Shown piece by piece: positions 16,802 to 25,087 of a stretch of DNA of 64,000 nt (position 1 is its first letter; every line of letters starts with the position of its first letter). Source of the DNA: Nocardia sp. NBC_01503. Its GTDB lineage: Bacteria; Actinomycetota; Actinomycetes; Mycobacteriales; Mycobacteriaceae. The stretch spans positions 4,402,001-4,466,000 of the forward strand of contig NZ_CP109596.1 of assembly GCF_036327755.1 (NCBI RefSeq), in the 5' to 3' direction. Below the pieces are notes generated by a model. It did no database searches and was not told the origin of the DNA. It worked only from the letters and a program-made list of their open reading frames with translations. The translations under genes were made by a program, and so were the position numbers.

Positions 16802-17997
16802 CGGTAGGCCCGTAGCTCCTCGATCATCTCCAGCATGTACACCACCGGGTCGGCCGCACCGTATGGCTTGAACACCGGATACGTGCCATTGCCACGTTTG
16901 CCGCAGCCTACCGCCGAAACCGGGAAATACATGTTCCACGGGAAGTGGATCGACAGCGCCGAGTCGACCGCCGGGAACAGTTGCCGCACCAGATTTCTGG
17001 TGATCTCGCAGCGCTCGAGTATGCGCGGGGGATCGTAGGCATTGCCCGAACCTTTGCCGCTCACCGGGCTGTCCGCCCAATTCGCGGGCGGCGCGACGAT
17101 ATTCGCCTCGGGTAGATCGATGAGCGAGAGCAGGTCGGTCTTGGCGACAATGGTCGAGACATGCAGCCGTGGCGGTTCGATCGGCAGGTGGATCGGATAG
17201 CTGTTGGCCGCCCGCCACAGTTTGGCGATCTGATCGATCATGAGCGTGGTGCGGCCGACGGTCTGCGAATGCTCGACAATATTGTTCAGGCTCTCCTGAT
17301 CATCGGGATCGGCCTGTTCGCGCATGAGCGCCAGATACTGCTTGTTGAGCGTGGACGGCACCACGAACCAGAGGAAGTCGGCCACCGCCAGGTGCGGGCT
17401 CACCCGCGCGGCCACCGCGCCGTCGGCGATATCCTCGCCCGCCACATCGATGAACGCCAGGTTCACCGCGCTGGCGGTATGCACCGAATACGCCGTCACC
17501 AGAATGGGTCTGCGCTGTTCCAGACCCGCCCAGGTGTGGCCCTGGGACTGCCGCTGGGCATTCATGGCGATGCCGTCGGTACGCTGGGTCTGATCCATGG
17601 CCATGCGGCGCGGGCCGGTGGCGTCGAGCGCCCGCCGGTCCAGCAGCCGGGCCTCCAGAGCGGTCCACAGGCTCGCGGATTTGGGCGAGACGATGAAGGA
17701 GAACTGGCCGGCCAATCGCGGATCGTTCATCATCGAATGGATCATCGAGACGATCAGATGGCTTTTGGACGAGGCGGATTCGCCGACGAATCCGATCACC
17801 TTGGTGGGATGGTCGAGGGTGACCGGGTCGAGTTCACATCCCTTGGGGCAGCGCAGGTTCAGCTTGTCGAAGTAGGTTTCGATCTGCTTGGCGAAACCGC
17901 CGTTGCGCTGGCGGATGACCGTGTACCAGCGATTGCGTTCGCGGTCGTAGCGGAATTCGGTGAGGCAGTTCAGGCAGACGGTTCTCACGCGGTGCAC
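16798..17997 (-). CDS. Zinc-ribbon TRAFAC-like P-loop GTPase (399 aa)
   Basis: An N-terminal zinc ribbon uses Cys8, Cys11, Cys50 and Cys54. It is followed by a P-loop NTPase: Walker A GESASSKS at 72-79, switch/Walker B FIDVAGEDI around 182-190, and an NKxD-like VAKTD at 284-288. This spacing is that of a GTPase rather than an AAA protein. Walker A is non-canonical (GxxxxxKS without the second glycine). GTG start with 1 nt to the upstream membrane peptide, and an ATGA overlap with the GAP1-like gene. Such GTPases are known in predicted NTP-dependent conflict systems with GAP1 proteins; the biological role here is inference. Confidence 0.78.
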   Translation of the reverse strand: MHRVRTVCLNCLTEFRYDRERNRWYTVIRQRNGGFAKQIETYFDKLNLRCPKGCELDPVTLDHPTKVIGFVGESASSKSHLIVSMIHSMMNDPRLAGQFSFIVSPKSASLWTALEARLLDRRALDATGPRRMAMDQTQRTDGIAMNAQRQSQGHTWAGLEQRRPILVTAYSVHTASAVNLAFIDVAGEDIADGAVAARVSPHLAVADFLWFVVPSTLNKQYLALMREQADPDDQESLNNIVEHSQTVGRTTLMIDQIAKLWRAANSYPIHLPIEPPRLHVSTIVAKTDLLSLIDLPEANIVAPPANWADSPVSGKGSGNAYDPPRILERCEITRNLVRQLFPAVDSALSIHFPWNMYFPVSAVGCGKRGNGTYPVFKPYGAADPVVYMLEMIEELRAYR

Positions 17998-17998
17998 C

Positions 17999-18145
17999 TC
18001 ATGACAGCACCGCGAAGGTGAGTATCGCGATGGTCAGTACGAAGCAGGTCACGCCGACGCGGACGCCGAGTCGAAGCCAATGTGAGGCCCGCGATCCCGG
18101 ATACAGGTAGCGCTGCCAGGCCATACCGACTTGCCGATTTCTCAT
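17999..18145 (-). CDS. 48-aa single-pass membrane peptide
   Basis: Starts MRNRQVGMAWQRYLYPGSRA and ends in one hydrophobic helix 'VGVTCFVLTIAILTFAVLS'. The basic N-terminus suggests an N-in orientation with the helix in the membrane. It lies 4 nt after the kinase stop and 1 nt before the GTPase GTG, so it is inside the operon and unlikely to be spurious. It may anchor the GTPase/GAP1 pair next to the membrane-bound kinase (inference). Confidence 0.65.
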   Translation of the reverse strand: MRNRQVGMAWQRYLYPGSRASHWLRLGVRVGVTCFVLTIAILTFAVLS

Positions 18146-18149
18146 CACC

Positions 18150-19286
18150 CTAGAACAGCTTTCCGATCTCGACGACCACCCAGGTGAGCAGCGTGAATGC
18201 CAAGCCGCCCAGGAGGATTCCGAGTGTGGCGGTGGTGGCCAGCAGGGCGGCGACGAAACGGTGGTCATCGGTGGACAATCCGGCCAGCAGTCTCTGTCTG
18301 GAGGCCACGATGGGTGCGGCCAGGAAACTCCAGGTGGACGAATAGGCCAGCGGGTCAGGGACTTCCGGCTCCGGCTCGAGCAGGACGCCCGGGGCCAGCA
18401 CCGAGGTCCGGGTGGGTCCGGGGTACTCCGGGGCGGCGGGCATCGAGGTGCGTCCGGTCCGCGTGGACCGTTCGATGGCTCCGCGGAAATAGTGCTGGAA
18501 TTCGGCCGCGGAGCGATGCCGCTGCGTCGGATCCGGTGAAAGCGACTGCTCCAGTACGACTTTGATCTCATCCGGTATTCCGGCCGGACCGTATGCGTGG
18601 TTGAGCACCTCCGCGCAGACCACCGCGAACGAGTACACATCGCTGAGATGCGTGATCTGTCCGTGGTGCAGGTACTCCGGGGCCGAATACTGTTGTGTGC
18701 CAAGGGCACGATGCACCTGGGTAAGGCGCTGAATGTTCTCCCGCATCTCGATGGCGATGCCGAAATCGGCGAGCTTCGCGGTCCCGTCCCGGCAGATCAT
18801 GATGTTCTCGGGCTTGATATCCCGGTGCACCACCTGTTTGGAGTGCGCGTACACGAGCCCGCTCAGCGCATCGGTCAGCACCCGTAGCAGGCTGGGCAGC
18901 GCCCAATTCTCCCGATACCGCAGCTGCTGTCGTAGGTTCTCGCCCGCGATGAACTCCATCACCAGAAACGGGTACCTGCGCCCGTTTTCGACGAACACCC
19001 CCGCGTCATGCACCATCACGATGTTCACGCAGTTCATCTGCGCCGCGATATGCGCCTCGCGCTCGAACCGCTCCTGCTGGATCCGCTCATCCTGCTCGAG
19101 CGGCATCAAACTCCCGGAGTCGAGCACCTTCACCGCAACCCGGCGACGCAACTGCCGATCCCACGCGTCCCAGACCTCGGCCATACCCCCTCTGCCGACA
19201 AGCTCCCGAAGCTCATACCGGCCATTGATCAGCCTCAACCGCGTACGATCCCTCCAAGCCCGATGAACCGCGCTCCCTCGGCCCAC
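18150..19286 (-). CDS. PknB-type Ser/Thr protein kinase with C-terminal membrane anchor (378 aa)
   Basis: Hanks-type kinase. It has glycine loop LVGRGGMAEVWDAWD, ATP-binding lysine about 53 (VAVKVLD), catalytic HRDIKPEN at 154-161 and DFG at 174-176 with an activation loop 'RALGTQQYSAPEYLHHG'. After a proline-rich linker the protein ends in one or two hydrophobic helices (LLATTATLGILLGGLAFTLL). No PASTA or other extracellular sensor is present, so the input is unclear. It is the first gene of a four-gene operon with membrane peptide, GTPase and GAP1-like protein. GTG 19286 is the called start; TTG about 50 nt further in, with GGAGG, is possible. Confidence 0.9.
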   Translation of the reverse strand: MGRGSAVHRAWRDRTRLRLINGRYELRELVGRGGMAEVWDAWDRQLRRRVAVKVLDSGSLMPLEQDERIQQERFEREAHIAAQMNCVNIVMVHDAGVFVENGRRYPFLVMEFIAGENLRQQLRYRENWALPSLLRVLTDALSGLVYAHSKQVVHRDIKPENIMICRDGTAKLADFGIAIEMRENIQRLTQVHRALGTQQYSAPEYLHHGQITHLSDVYSFAVVCAEVLNHAYGPAGIPDEIKVVLEQSLSPDPTQRHRSAAEFQHYFRGAIERSTRTGRTSMPAAPEYPGPTRTSVLAPGVLLEPEPEVPDPLAYSSTWSFLAAPIVASRQRLLAGLSTDDHRFVAALLATTATLGILLGGLAFTLLTWVVVEIGKLF

Positions 19287-19485
19287 CTAGGACAACCTCG
19301 AATCCCCGCCGAGTCTACGCGCGCCCCACCCCACCGCACCCCCCATATTTCCGTGCCCCCCAACACATTCAGCAAAACCTCAGCCGCTCACCTGATCACC
19401 GGCATCAACCCCGCCAACCAGCGGATTTGCAGTTCACCCCTGCTCCCGGGTAATTTCTCCCAGTCGCCCGGAGCGCTCGGGCAAC

Positions 19486-19561
19486 GGGGCTATGGCGCAG
19501 CTGGTAGCGCACCTCACTGGCAGTGAGGGGGTCAGGGGTTCGAATCCCCTTAGCTCCACCA
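19486..19561 (+). tRNA. tRNA-Ala (anticodon GGC)
   Basis: Full cloverleaf: acceptor GGGGCTA paired with TAGCTCC including the G3-U70 alanine identity pair, D arm GCGC...GCGC, anticodon arm CCTCA-CTGGCAG-TGAGG with anticodon GGC, T arm AGGGG-TTCGAAT-CCCCT, and an encoded CCA end. Its 3' end abuts a recombinase remnant, so it marks an integration scar. Confidence 0.97.
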
Positions 19562-19990
19562 ATCGTGGCATTGCACGAACCGACTCCATTGGGGCTGGTA
19601 CCGCGGAAGCGGTACCAGCCCCAATGTCGTTTCCGCGTTGAGGGATGCGGAAGGTGGGAACGAGGCGGTCGGGTCCGGTGATGGTGACCTGGGCGACGAG
19701 CGTCTCTATGAGTGCTTTGGCCTGGGTGCGGGTCCCATTGATGATGATGTCGGCGATGTGGTCGGCGATGCCGTCCAGCGCGGCGGGCTCCGGGGCGACA
19801 GGTTCGCTGTCGAGGGTGACGGTGAGTTCGTCGCGGCGAGTAGCAAGTTGGTTTGTTTTGGCGCGCAATTCGCCGAGTCGTACGGCGAGGAGTTCGGGGT
19901 CTAGAGTGCCGTTTTCGAAGGCGTTCAGGTAGCGGTCGATCGCCTGCTGAGCCTTCGTGAGCTCGCCCGTGACAGTAGTCAGTTCGGCGC
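19562..19990 (-). pseudogene. Serine recombinase/integrase C-terminal remnant
   Basis: In one frame the minus strand encodes 'ELTTVTGELTKAQQAIDRY', '...LGELRAKTNQLATRRDEL' and 'INGTRTQAKALIETLVAQVT'. This is the coiled-coil and C-terminal end of a large serine recombinase. The resolvase catalytic domain and recombinase domain are absent, cut off at about 19990 where the truncated immunity gene begins. The reading frame runs on through the antisense of the tRNA (stop near 19434), giving the 'RGFEPLTP' type artefact typical of integrases inserted next to a tRNA. Non-functional relic. Confidence 0.75.
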
Positions 19991-20341
19991 GCCGTCGGCT
20001 CCCGCCTTACGTTGTGTGGGAGCTCCCGCCACCGATTCGACGGCGGAATTGGCGTCAGCGAATTGGTCGTAGACGCGCCGCACCGCCGCACCGTCAGTGG
20101 CGTCGAGGCTGTCGGTTATGAACACGATGACCTGGCTGACCGATCCTTCGTCAACGTGCCAATGAGCTTCGGATCGATCCAATTTGAGATCGGTCGTGAG
20201 GACTGCGCCGAGCTCCGTGCGCTCAGTGATCTGCCATCCCTCGGCAGCGCAGAAGCCGTCGAGGTCCGCATCTGTCCACGTCCAGTCGAATCGTGCTGCC
20301 ACGCTGACCTTTTCGGCGATCTTGTCGATGTCGACCTGCAT
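19979..20341 (-). CDS. C-terminally truncated immunity paralogue (120 aa, DUF6301-like)
   Basis: Residues 1 to about 116 are a diverged copy of the intact gene at 21114-21593 (both start MQVDIDKIAEKVSVAARFDW and share 'RRVYDQFAD' and 'RKAGADG'). The intact copy continues about 40 residues, while this one ends after three foreign residues at the junction with the recombinase remnant. The likely start is ATG 20341, as in the intact copy. It is probably a broken or decoy immunity gene left from rearrangement of a toxin-immunity array; residual function is unknown. Confidence 0.7.
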   Translation of the reverse strand: MQVDIDKIAEKVSVAARFDWTWTDADLDGFCAAEGWQITERTELGAVLTTDLKLDRSEAHWHVDEGSVSQVIVFITDSLDATDGAAVRRVYDQFADANSAVESVAGAPTQRKAGADGAPN

Positions 20342-20377
20342 GTTCGAAGAATACTTCCTGTTCGAAGGTGTCTGAGC
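20274..20377. repeat. 104-bp perfect direct repeat, copy 1
   Basis: Identical to 21526-21629. It covers the upstream leader and the first about 22 codons of each immunity paralogue, including the inner motif TTCGAAGAATACTTCCTGTT. The boundaries are where the copies start to differ. Confidence 0.85.
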
Positions 20378-20685
20378 CTGCAGAATCACAGCCGGATTCG
20401 GTCCGACCTATCGGGCACGTGCAGGCCAGCTTCTCCCAGCCGGTGATCGCCGCGCTCGCAACGACTCTCGGTGTGGAACTGCGCCAGCCCGGCGACGCAC
20501 TGCGCGCGGCCCGCTCTATCGACGCCGATCACATCGTGGCCGTGCCCCTCCGTGGCGCTACCTCAGCGAGGTCGCCCGCGGGCTACCGCAGCGCGACGAG
20601 GATGCGCCCCCGGCGGTCGGTCAATTGCTGGCCGACCGCCGCCGCCGCCGTTGGCGGAAGTGCTCTATCGCAGGCGTCACGATGT
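20378..20685. other. 308-nt stretch without an intact gene
   Basis: Lies between the truncated immunity leader and the TY-Chap-like gene. The plus strand has broken segments that read protein-like in two frames ('VIAALATTLGVELRQPGDAL' then 'YLSEVARGLPQRDEDAPPAV'), which suggests a frameshifted relic of an unrelated gene. I cannot name it. Confidence 0.35.
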
Positions 20686-21114
20686 TCAAGCGAGTGCGCT
20701 GACGTCGATCTCCTCTTCGGAGAAGTTCACCCACGAGTCGATGCTCAGCTCGGTCGGCTGGGTGACCTTCAGTACGTGATGGAGCGCCGCGACGACTCGC
20801 TCGGCGAGAGTCTCGTAGTCCGGATAGCGTGTGGGCCACCCGAGTTGGCGATTCCAGTTGGGCGAGCCTCCTTCAGACGGCGGATTCCAGCCGTCGGCCG
20901 TCAGCTGATCTCGCTCGTCCGGAAGGATGTGATAGCTGTCGGTGAGAGCAGAATCGTCTGCGACTTCTGCCCACAGTCCTTCCGGGACCATTGTGAACTG
21001 TGCAAATCGGTTGCCTGGAGCCGTGAGGATTAGGCAGCCGTTTGTCGGCATCCGTGCGAGGGTTAACGCCAACGCGGCGCTGAAGGACAACCAATCGCCG
21101 ATACTCGTGACCAT
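20686..21114 (-). CDS. TY-Chap-like / immunity-associated protein (142 aa)
   Basis: Small soluble acidic protein: MVTSIGDWLSFSAALALTLA, then 'GCLILTAPGNRFAQFTMVPE', 'LWAEVADDSALTD', and a C-terminal helix 'ETLAERVVAALHHVLKV'. This resembles the type III-chaperone-like (TY-Chap) proteins found beside secreted toxins in Nocardia and Rhodococcus. The ATG overlaps the stop of the upstream immunity gene (TGATG), so they are co-translated. It probably binds the toxin as chaperone or second immunity factor (inference). Confidence 0.6.
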   Translation of the reverse strand: MVTSIGDWLSFSAALALTLARMPTNGCLILTAPGNRFAQFTMVPEGLWAEVADDSALTDSYHILPDERDQLTADGWNPPSEGGSPNWNRQLGWPTRYPDYETLAERVVAALHHVLKVTQPTELSIDSWVNFSEEEIDVSALA

Positions 21115-21593
21115 CAAATCGCCTCCTCATCGGGCGCGTCCAACCATGCCTGATATTCCGGATTGGTGAAGTGGAGAAAAAGGCTGGTGCTCTTGACGAG
21201 ACGCAGCGTGATCACGACTTTTGGGAGCGCCCACCGGATTTCGCCGTCGGCCCCAGCCTTGCGATCTGTCGGAGGGCCCACAACTGATTCGACTGCGGAA
21301 CTGATATCGGCGAATTGGTCGTAGACCCGCCGCAAGGTTTCGCTATCGGTGGCGTCGAGCCCGTCAGCAACGAACGCGAGCACACGGTTGACCCGGCCAT
21401 CCTCGGCACGCCACCACGCTTCGGGCCGTGGCAACTTGAGATCAGTTGTGAGGACTGCACTGGGTCCTGTGCGCTCGGCGATCCGCCAGCCCTCGGCCGC
21501 GCAGAAGCGGTCGAGGTCCGCATCGGTCCACGTCCAGTCGAATCGTGCTGCCACGCTGACCTTTTCGGCGATCTTGTCGATGTCGACCTGCAT
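21114..21593 (-). CDS. Immunity-type protein, DUF6301-like (159 aa)
   Basis: Intact copy of the family whose truncated paralogue lies at 19979. Starts MQVDIDKIAEKVSVAARFDW, has a core 'WTWTDADLDRFCAAEGW' and 'AVLTTDLKLPRPEAWWRAED', and ends in 'TLRLVKSTSLFLHFTNPEYQ'. No catalytic motif or signal peptide. It sits 44 nt downstream of the nuclease toxin, on the same strand, the usual place for a polymorphic-toxin immunity gene. The family number is from memory. Confidence 0.65.
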   Translation of the reverse strand: MQVDIDKIAEKVSVAARFDWTWTDADLDRFCAAEGWRIAERTGPSAVLTTDLKLPRPEAWWRAEDGRVNRVLAFVADGLDATDSETLRRVYDQFADISSAVESVVGPPTDRKAGADGEIRWALPKVVITLRLVKSTSLFLHFTNPEYQAWLDAPDEEAI

Positions 21594-21629
21594 GTTCGAA
21601 GAATACTTCCTGTTCGAAGGTGTCTGAGC
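21526..21629. repeat. 104-bp perfect direct repeat, copy 2
   Basis: Identical to 20274-20377. It spans the start of the intact immunity gene and its leader, ending inside the toxin-immunity gap. Confidence 0.85.
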
Positions 21630-21637
21630 TTACGGAG

Positions 21638-24600
21638 CTACAGGCGGATGCTGGCAGCATAGGCGAGGCACTTGTGGCGCTCGGTGTCGCCGAATTGTCC
21701 GGCTTGCCGTGTGGGAGTGGTGATATTCAGGGTCAACGATTGGTCCGTACGCTTGGAATTGTCGTTTCCACCCGGCGTCAATGGGGTGGGAATTCCCATA
21801 AACGGCAGCGCTAATGCCGTCTGGGTCCTCAGCGACGACAGCATCGTCTGCATCGCCGACTCCATCAACGATGGGAGCGAGGGAGACGGGTCAGAACTGT
21901 TGTCTGTCGGCAGATTGTTCCACGGGGTCAGCGCGGCCAGCAGGGGCATCCGTGCGGCGATATCCGAACCCTGTGGCGGATCCGGTGTTGTGGCGGCGGG
22001 GTCCGACTGCCCCGGTTGGCGTATCTGTCTGATGGCCTCGGGCGGTACGGCTGCGTCTTCCTCGCTGTTGAATCTCGCCCACTGCGGTCGACCAACCTTC
22101 GGGTTGTATCGAACCATGTCATAGATCACGTCCATGTCGCCGTTGCGGGCCGCGTCGAGCAGGCCACGCTCTGCGAGAGCCTTCGCCAATTCGGGGTCGT
22201 TGTGGAGCATCCACTGGAGATACTGTCGCGTGCCTTGCTGCACCCGGATCAGTTGTCCGGCTTCTCCGTTGACCCACCGTTCGCCCAGCTGTGCACCGCC
22301 GCCCTTTGCCTCGATGACCACGAGTTTGCCGTTCACGATGCCAACCACGTCGAGCGTGCCCGAGCCGGCTAGTGAGTCGTCCAGGCCGGTGATGACTTCG
22401 CCACCCATCTGCCGGATGTAATCGCGAGCTGCGATCATACCCATCTTCTCGGTCAGCTTATTCGCCTGGTTTTCCGCCTTGTTGGCCGCGGACATGGCGG
22501 ATTTTAGACGTTCGATATCAGCAATTGAAACACCCTGTTGGAGTAGATCATCCTCTTGTCCCGCAAGATATTTCTGCGTCAGCTTAGTTTTGTCAATTCC
22601 TAGACTTGTTGCGATATCGTCACGCTTGGCACGAAGGTCGCCTATCTCTATATCCTTGGCGTCCTTTTCTATTTGGACCTTCGTAATATCATTCTTTGCT
22701 TGCGATGTGAGCGAGAACTCTTGCTCTGGCGTGTGACTCGCTTTGGCATATTTGGTGGGTGGGTTCTTGGCCCACTCCGGCATCTTGACGAACTTATTGG
22801 TGTTGATGTCCTGCCACTGGACGTTGGGTCCTACTTGGACCTCTTTGATGTTGGCGGGGTACACGCCCGGAGGCGCTTCCTCGGATGGCCCGGTATATGG
22901 CTCGTGTTCGGTGTGCGTGTCGGTGGCCGGTTCGTTGTTTCGTCCGTTGTGGTTTTGTGGTTCGTCGTGTGGTGCACCGCTTTCCGGCTCTGCGCCGTTG
23001 TCCGTGTGGGCTCCGTTGCCGCCGTGGGGTTCGTGGGCTGCATCAGCCGCGGCGTCGAGTCCGTGCCCGGTATCGGCCGCGCCGTCGAGTCCGTGCCCGG
23101 TATCGGTGCCAGCGCCGATGCCATGTTCGTCTCTGAGGTAGTTCGTGATTGCTTGTTGGGCTTCGGTTCTGGCCTCTTCCTCGGTTGCGCCCCGAGCCAA
23201 TGCCGAAAGTAATGCTTTACGGCCAACCGTGGAGGCGCCTTTCACTGCCGCCTGCGCGAGAGGGCCGACATCAGGAATCAGGGACGCTATGTCGAGACCG
23301 GCCAAGGCCGCGTCGCCGAGCCCGTATGCCGAACCGCCGCCCAGAACACCGCCGAGGACTTCGGCATCGTGCTTGATATCGGGGATCAGGCCCATTACGT
23401 CGGCCTGGAGTCCCTCTTGGGGCGCGGTCGGGAAGTCCGCGATTACTCGTCCGGTGTTCTTGTCGGTAATGACGGTGTGCGCGTGGCCGTCTTTGTCGTA
23501 GACGACAGTTTGGATTGTGGGTTGGTGTGCATCGTCGATTTCCGTGACGGATGTGTGGTGTCCGTCGGGGTAGAAGGTATCTGTCGTAGTTCTCGAGTGT
23601 TCAGGGCTGAACGCGCCGTGTGCGGGATCCTTGTCCGGGCGGGTCTCGCTCTCGATGAATGTCGGCTTCCCGGTGACGGGGTCGATCAGGTTGATGCGTA
23701 GTTGGCGATCGCCGACGATGTCCACGTATTGTCCGTCGATCGTTTTGCCCTCGGAGTTCTTCTCCGGTAGGTAGACGCGGTTTGTTCCGTCGCGTGTTTG
23801 GAGAATTCCGGTGATGGTGTTGTCGGGTCCGTAGACAACGTCATGGCTTCGTCCGTCTGCGGTGGGCACATGTTCGGTCCGGCTGGCCACGACAGCGTCT
23901 TGGCCGGGTACTTCGACGATTCCTCGTGTGGTCGTGGCACCTGTCTGACCGACGACGTCGGTGACTTCGCGGTACAGGAGCCCGTTCGGCATCTTGATAC
24001 TCAGGCCGCCGTCGTCGGTCACCGTCACGATGGCTCCGTGTGTGGAGACCCACGAGCTGCCCGGTTGGGCGTGATGACGCCGGGCCTCGAGCAGCTCCGG
24101 CGTGAGCTCGGGAAACTGGCTGTCTACCGCCCGTATTGAGGTGATCTCGGCTGCGTCGTGCGGATCGGGAGGCAGGAGCCGATCGGTCAGCCCTCCCAAG
24201 CGGGAATCGGTCGCCAACAGTCCCGAGGGATCGTAGGGATTGCCATTCGCGTGATAAAGCGGATCGTCGGGCATGGGCTTGCCGTCAGGACCGATCCCGG
24301 TGATGTCGTAGATGGTGAAGGGCCGCGTGGGTTGTTGCTTGTCCGGCACGATCGGGTGGCCGTTGGAATCCACTTGAATTCCAAGGGCTCCGGTCGGGTC
24401 GTACGGATTCATGCTCGTCGGAGGCGAGCCGGTGTCGGTACTCGGATTGCCGTTGGCATCCAGTCCCGTCATCATCTGAATCGTGGGACTGAGCGGCTGC
24501 TTCGGCTGGTATGGCGCGGGCAGAGGTTTGTCCTGGTCCTCGGGCTTTCTGAACGCGGCGGCCCAGGCTGGGTCGATCTTGATTTCGGTTGTGGTCGTAG

Positions 24601-24733
24601 GTCGATGCGCGCCTTCGTCGCCGCCGGTTTGGGTGTCGACCTGGATGGTTCCGTCCGACAGGTGGGTGGTGGTCACCTTCTGGCCGTTGTCGTTGGTGGT
24701 GGTGACCGGGGGGCCGACCGGCACTGCTGTCAT
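21638..24733 (-). CDS. Polymorphic toxin with PD-(D/E)XK-like nuclease domain (1031 aa)
   Basis: Start ATG 24733 (MTAVPVGPPVTTTNDNGQKV). Residues 1-450 are a polar, beta-strand and proline-rich stalk with 'NPYDPTGALGI' and 'NPYDPSGLLAT' repeats. A hydrophobic glycine-rich segment follows at roughly 470-520 (DVGPLAQAAVKG), then a low-complexity Gly/His/Asp/Glu linker. The nuclease lies at about 765-905: 'SGTLDVVGIVNGKLVVIEAK' gives the D...ExK core. About 125 more residues follow it. There is no signal peptide or WXG motif, so secretion route is unclear; ESX-type export is plausible by analogy. Two immunity-like genes lie downstream. Confidence 0.75.
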   Translation of the reverse strand: MTAVPVGPPVTTTNDNGQKVTTTHLSDGTIQVDTQTGGDEGAHRPTTTTEIKIDPAWAAAFRKPEDQDKPLPAPYQPKQPLSPTIQMMTGLDANGNPSTDTGSPPTSMNPYDPTGALGIQVDSNGHPIVPDKQQPTRPFTIYDITGIGPDGKPMPDDPLYHANGNPYDPSGLLATDSRLGGLTDRLLPPDPHDAAEITSIRAVDSQFPELTPELLEARRHHAQPGSSWVSTHGAIVTVTDDGGLSIKMPNGLLYREVTDVVGQTGATTTRGIVEVPGQDAVVASRTEHVPTADGRSHDVVYGPDNTITGILQTRDGTNRVYLPEKNSEGKTIDGQYVDIVGDRQLRINLIDPVTGKPTFIESETRPDKDPAHGAFSPEHSRTTTDTFYPDGHHTSVTEIDDAHQPTIQTVVYDKDGHAHTVITDKNTGRVIADFPTAPQEGLQADVMGLIPDIKHDAEVLGGVLGGGSAYGLGDAALAGLDIASLIPDVGPLAQAAVKGASTVGRKALLSALARGATEEEARTEAQQAITNYLRDEHGIGAGTDTGHGLDGAADTGHGLDAAADAAHEPHGGNGAHTDNGAEPESGAPHDEPQNHNGRNNEPATDTHTEHEPYTGPSEEAPPGVYPANIKEVQVGPNVQWQDINTNKFVKMPEWAKNPPTKYAKASHTPEQEFSLTSQAKNDITKVQIEKDAKDIEIGDLRAKRDDIATSLGIDKTKLTQKYLAGQEDDLLQQGVSIADIERLKSAMSAANKAENQANKLTEKMGMIAARDYIRQMGGEVITGLDDSLAGSGTLDVVGIVNGKLVVIEAKGGGAQLGERWVNGEAGQLIRVQQGTRQYLQWMLHNDPELAKALAERGLLDAARNGDMDVIYDMVRYNPKVGRPQWARFNSEEDAAVPPEAIRQIRQPGQSDPAATTPDPPQGSDIAARMPLLAALTPWNNLPTDNSSDPSPSLPSLMESAMQTMLSSLRTQTALALPFMGIPTPLTPGGNDNSKRTDQSLTLNITTPTRQAGQFGDTERHKCLAYAASIRL
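23049..23110. repeat. Tandem 30-bp repeat inside the toxin linker
   Basis: Two adjacent near-identical units containing GTCGAGTCCGTGCCCGGTAT, encoding repeated 'TGHGLD(G/A)AAD' in the linker before the nuclease. A likely site of length variation. Confidence 0.7.
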
Positions 24734-24761
24734 GACGAACTCCACTTCGTGATACAGAAAT

Positions 24762-24797
24762 GCCGAAGGCACCCGACTTGTCGTGGGTGCCTTCGGC
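24762..24797. terminator. Hairpin in the toxin 5' region
   Basis: Perfect 13-nt arms GCCGAAGGCACCC / GGGTGCCTTCGGC with a 10-nt loop, only 29 nt upstream of the toxin ATG. It may end a lost upstream gene or act as a leader attenuator; the U tract is weak on both strands. Confidence 0.5.
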
Positions 24798-25087
24798 TTT
24801 GGGATACAGGTGCGCTGCTTCAGCAGCTGAGGAACGGGGCCACCGCTGCGGGCGCGAACCCGGAATCGGTGGTGTGGATGGAAATAGCAAGTGCCACAGT
24901 TGATTCGGTGCGAATCGGACGTAGCACAAAGGGGGGTGTGCTCTCGAACGACGTCGTGAGCAATTGACGGCGGCGACGTCGACCGTGTCGGACGCTGCCG
25001 GCCTGGGTGAGCGAGGTTCAGCTTCGGGCCGGTGGCAGTTTCGTCGGACCTGGACGGGTGACTGCGGGCGGCCTCAGCGGCGACAAC

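Noticed and set aside
19434..19561. Extension of the recombinase reading frame through the tRNA
   Set aside because: The 'RGFEPLTP' type string is the antisense of tRNA-Ala, a common mis-annotation, not a real protein end.
24826..24930. Possible C-terminal end of a lost gene upstream of the toxin
   Set aside because: A minus-strand frame ends in an attractive 'FAPAAVAPFLSC' string before the hairpin, but the upstream part gives no recognisable protein.
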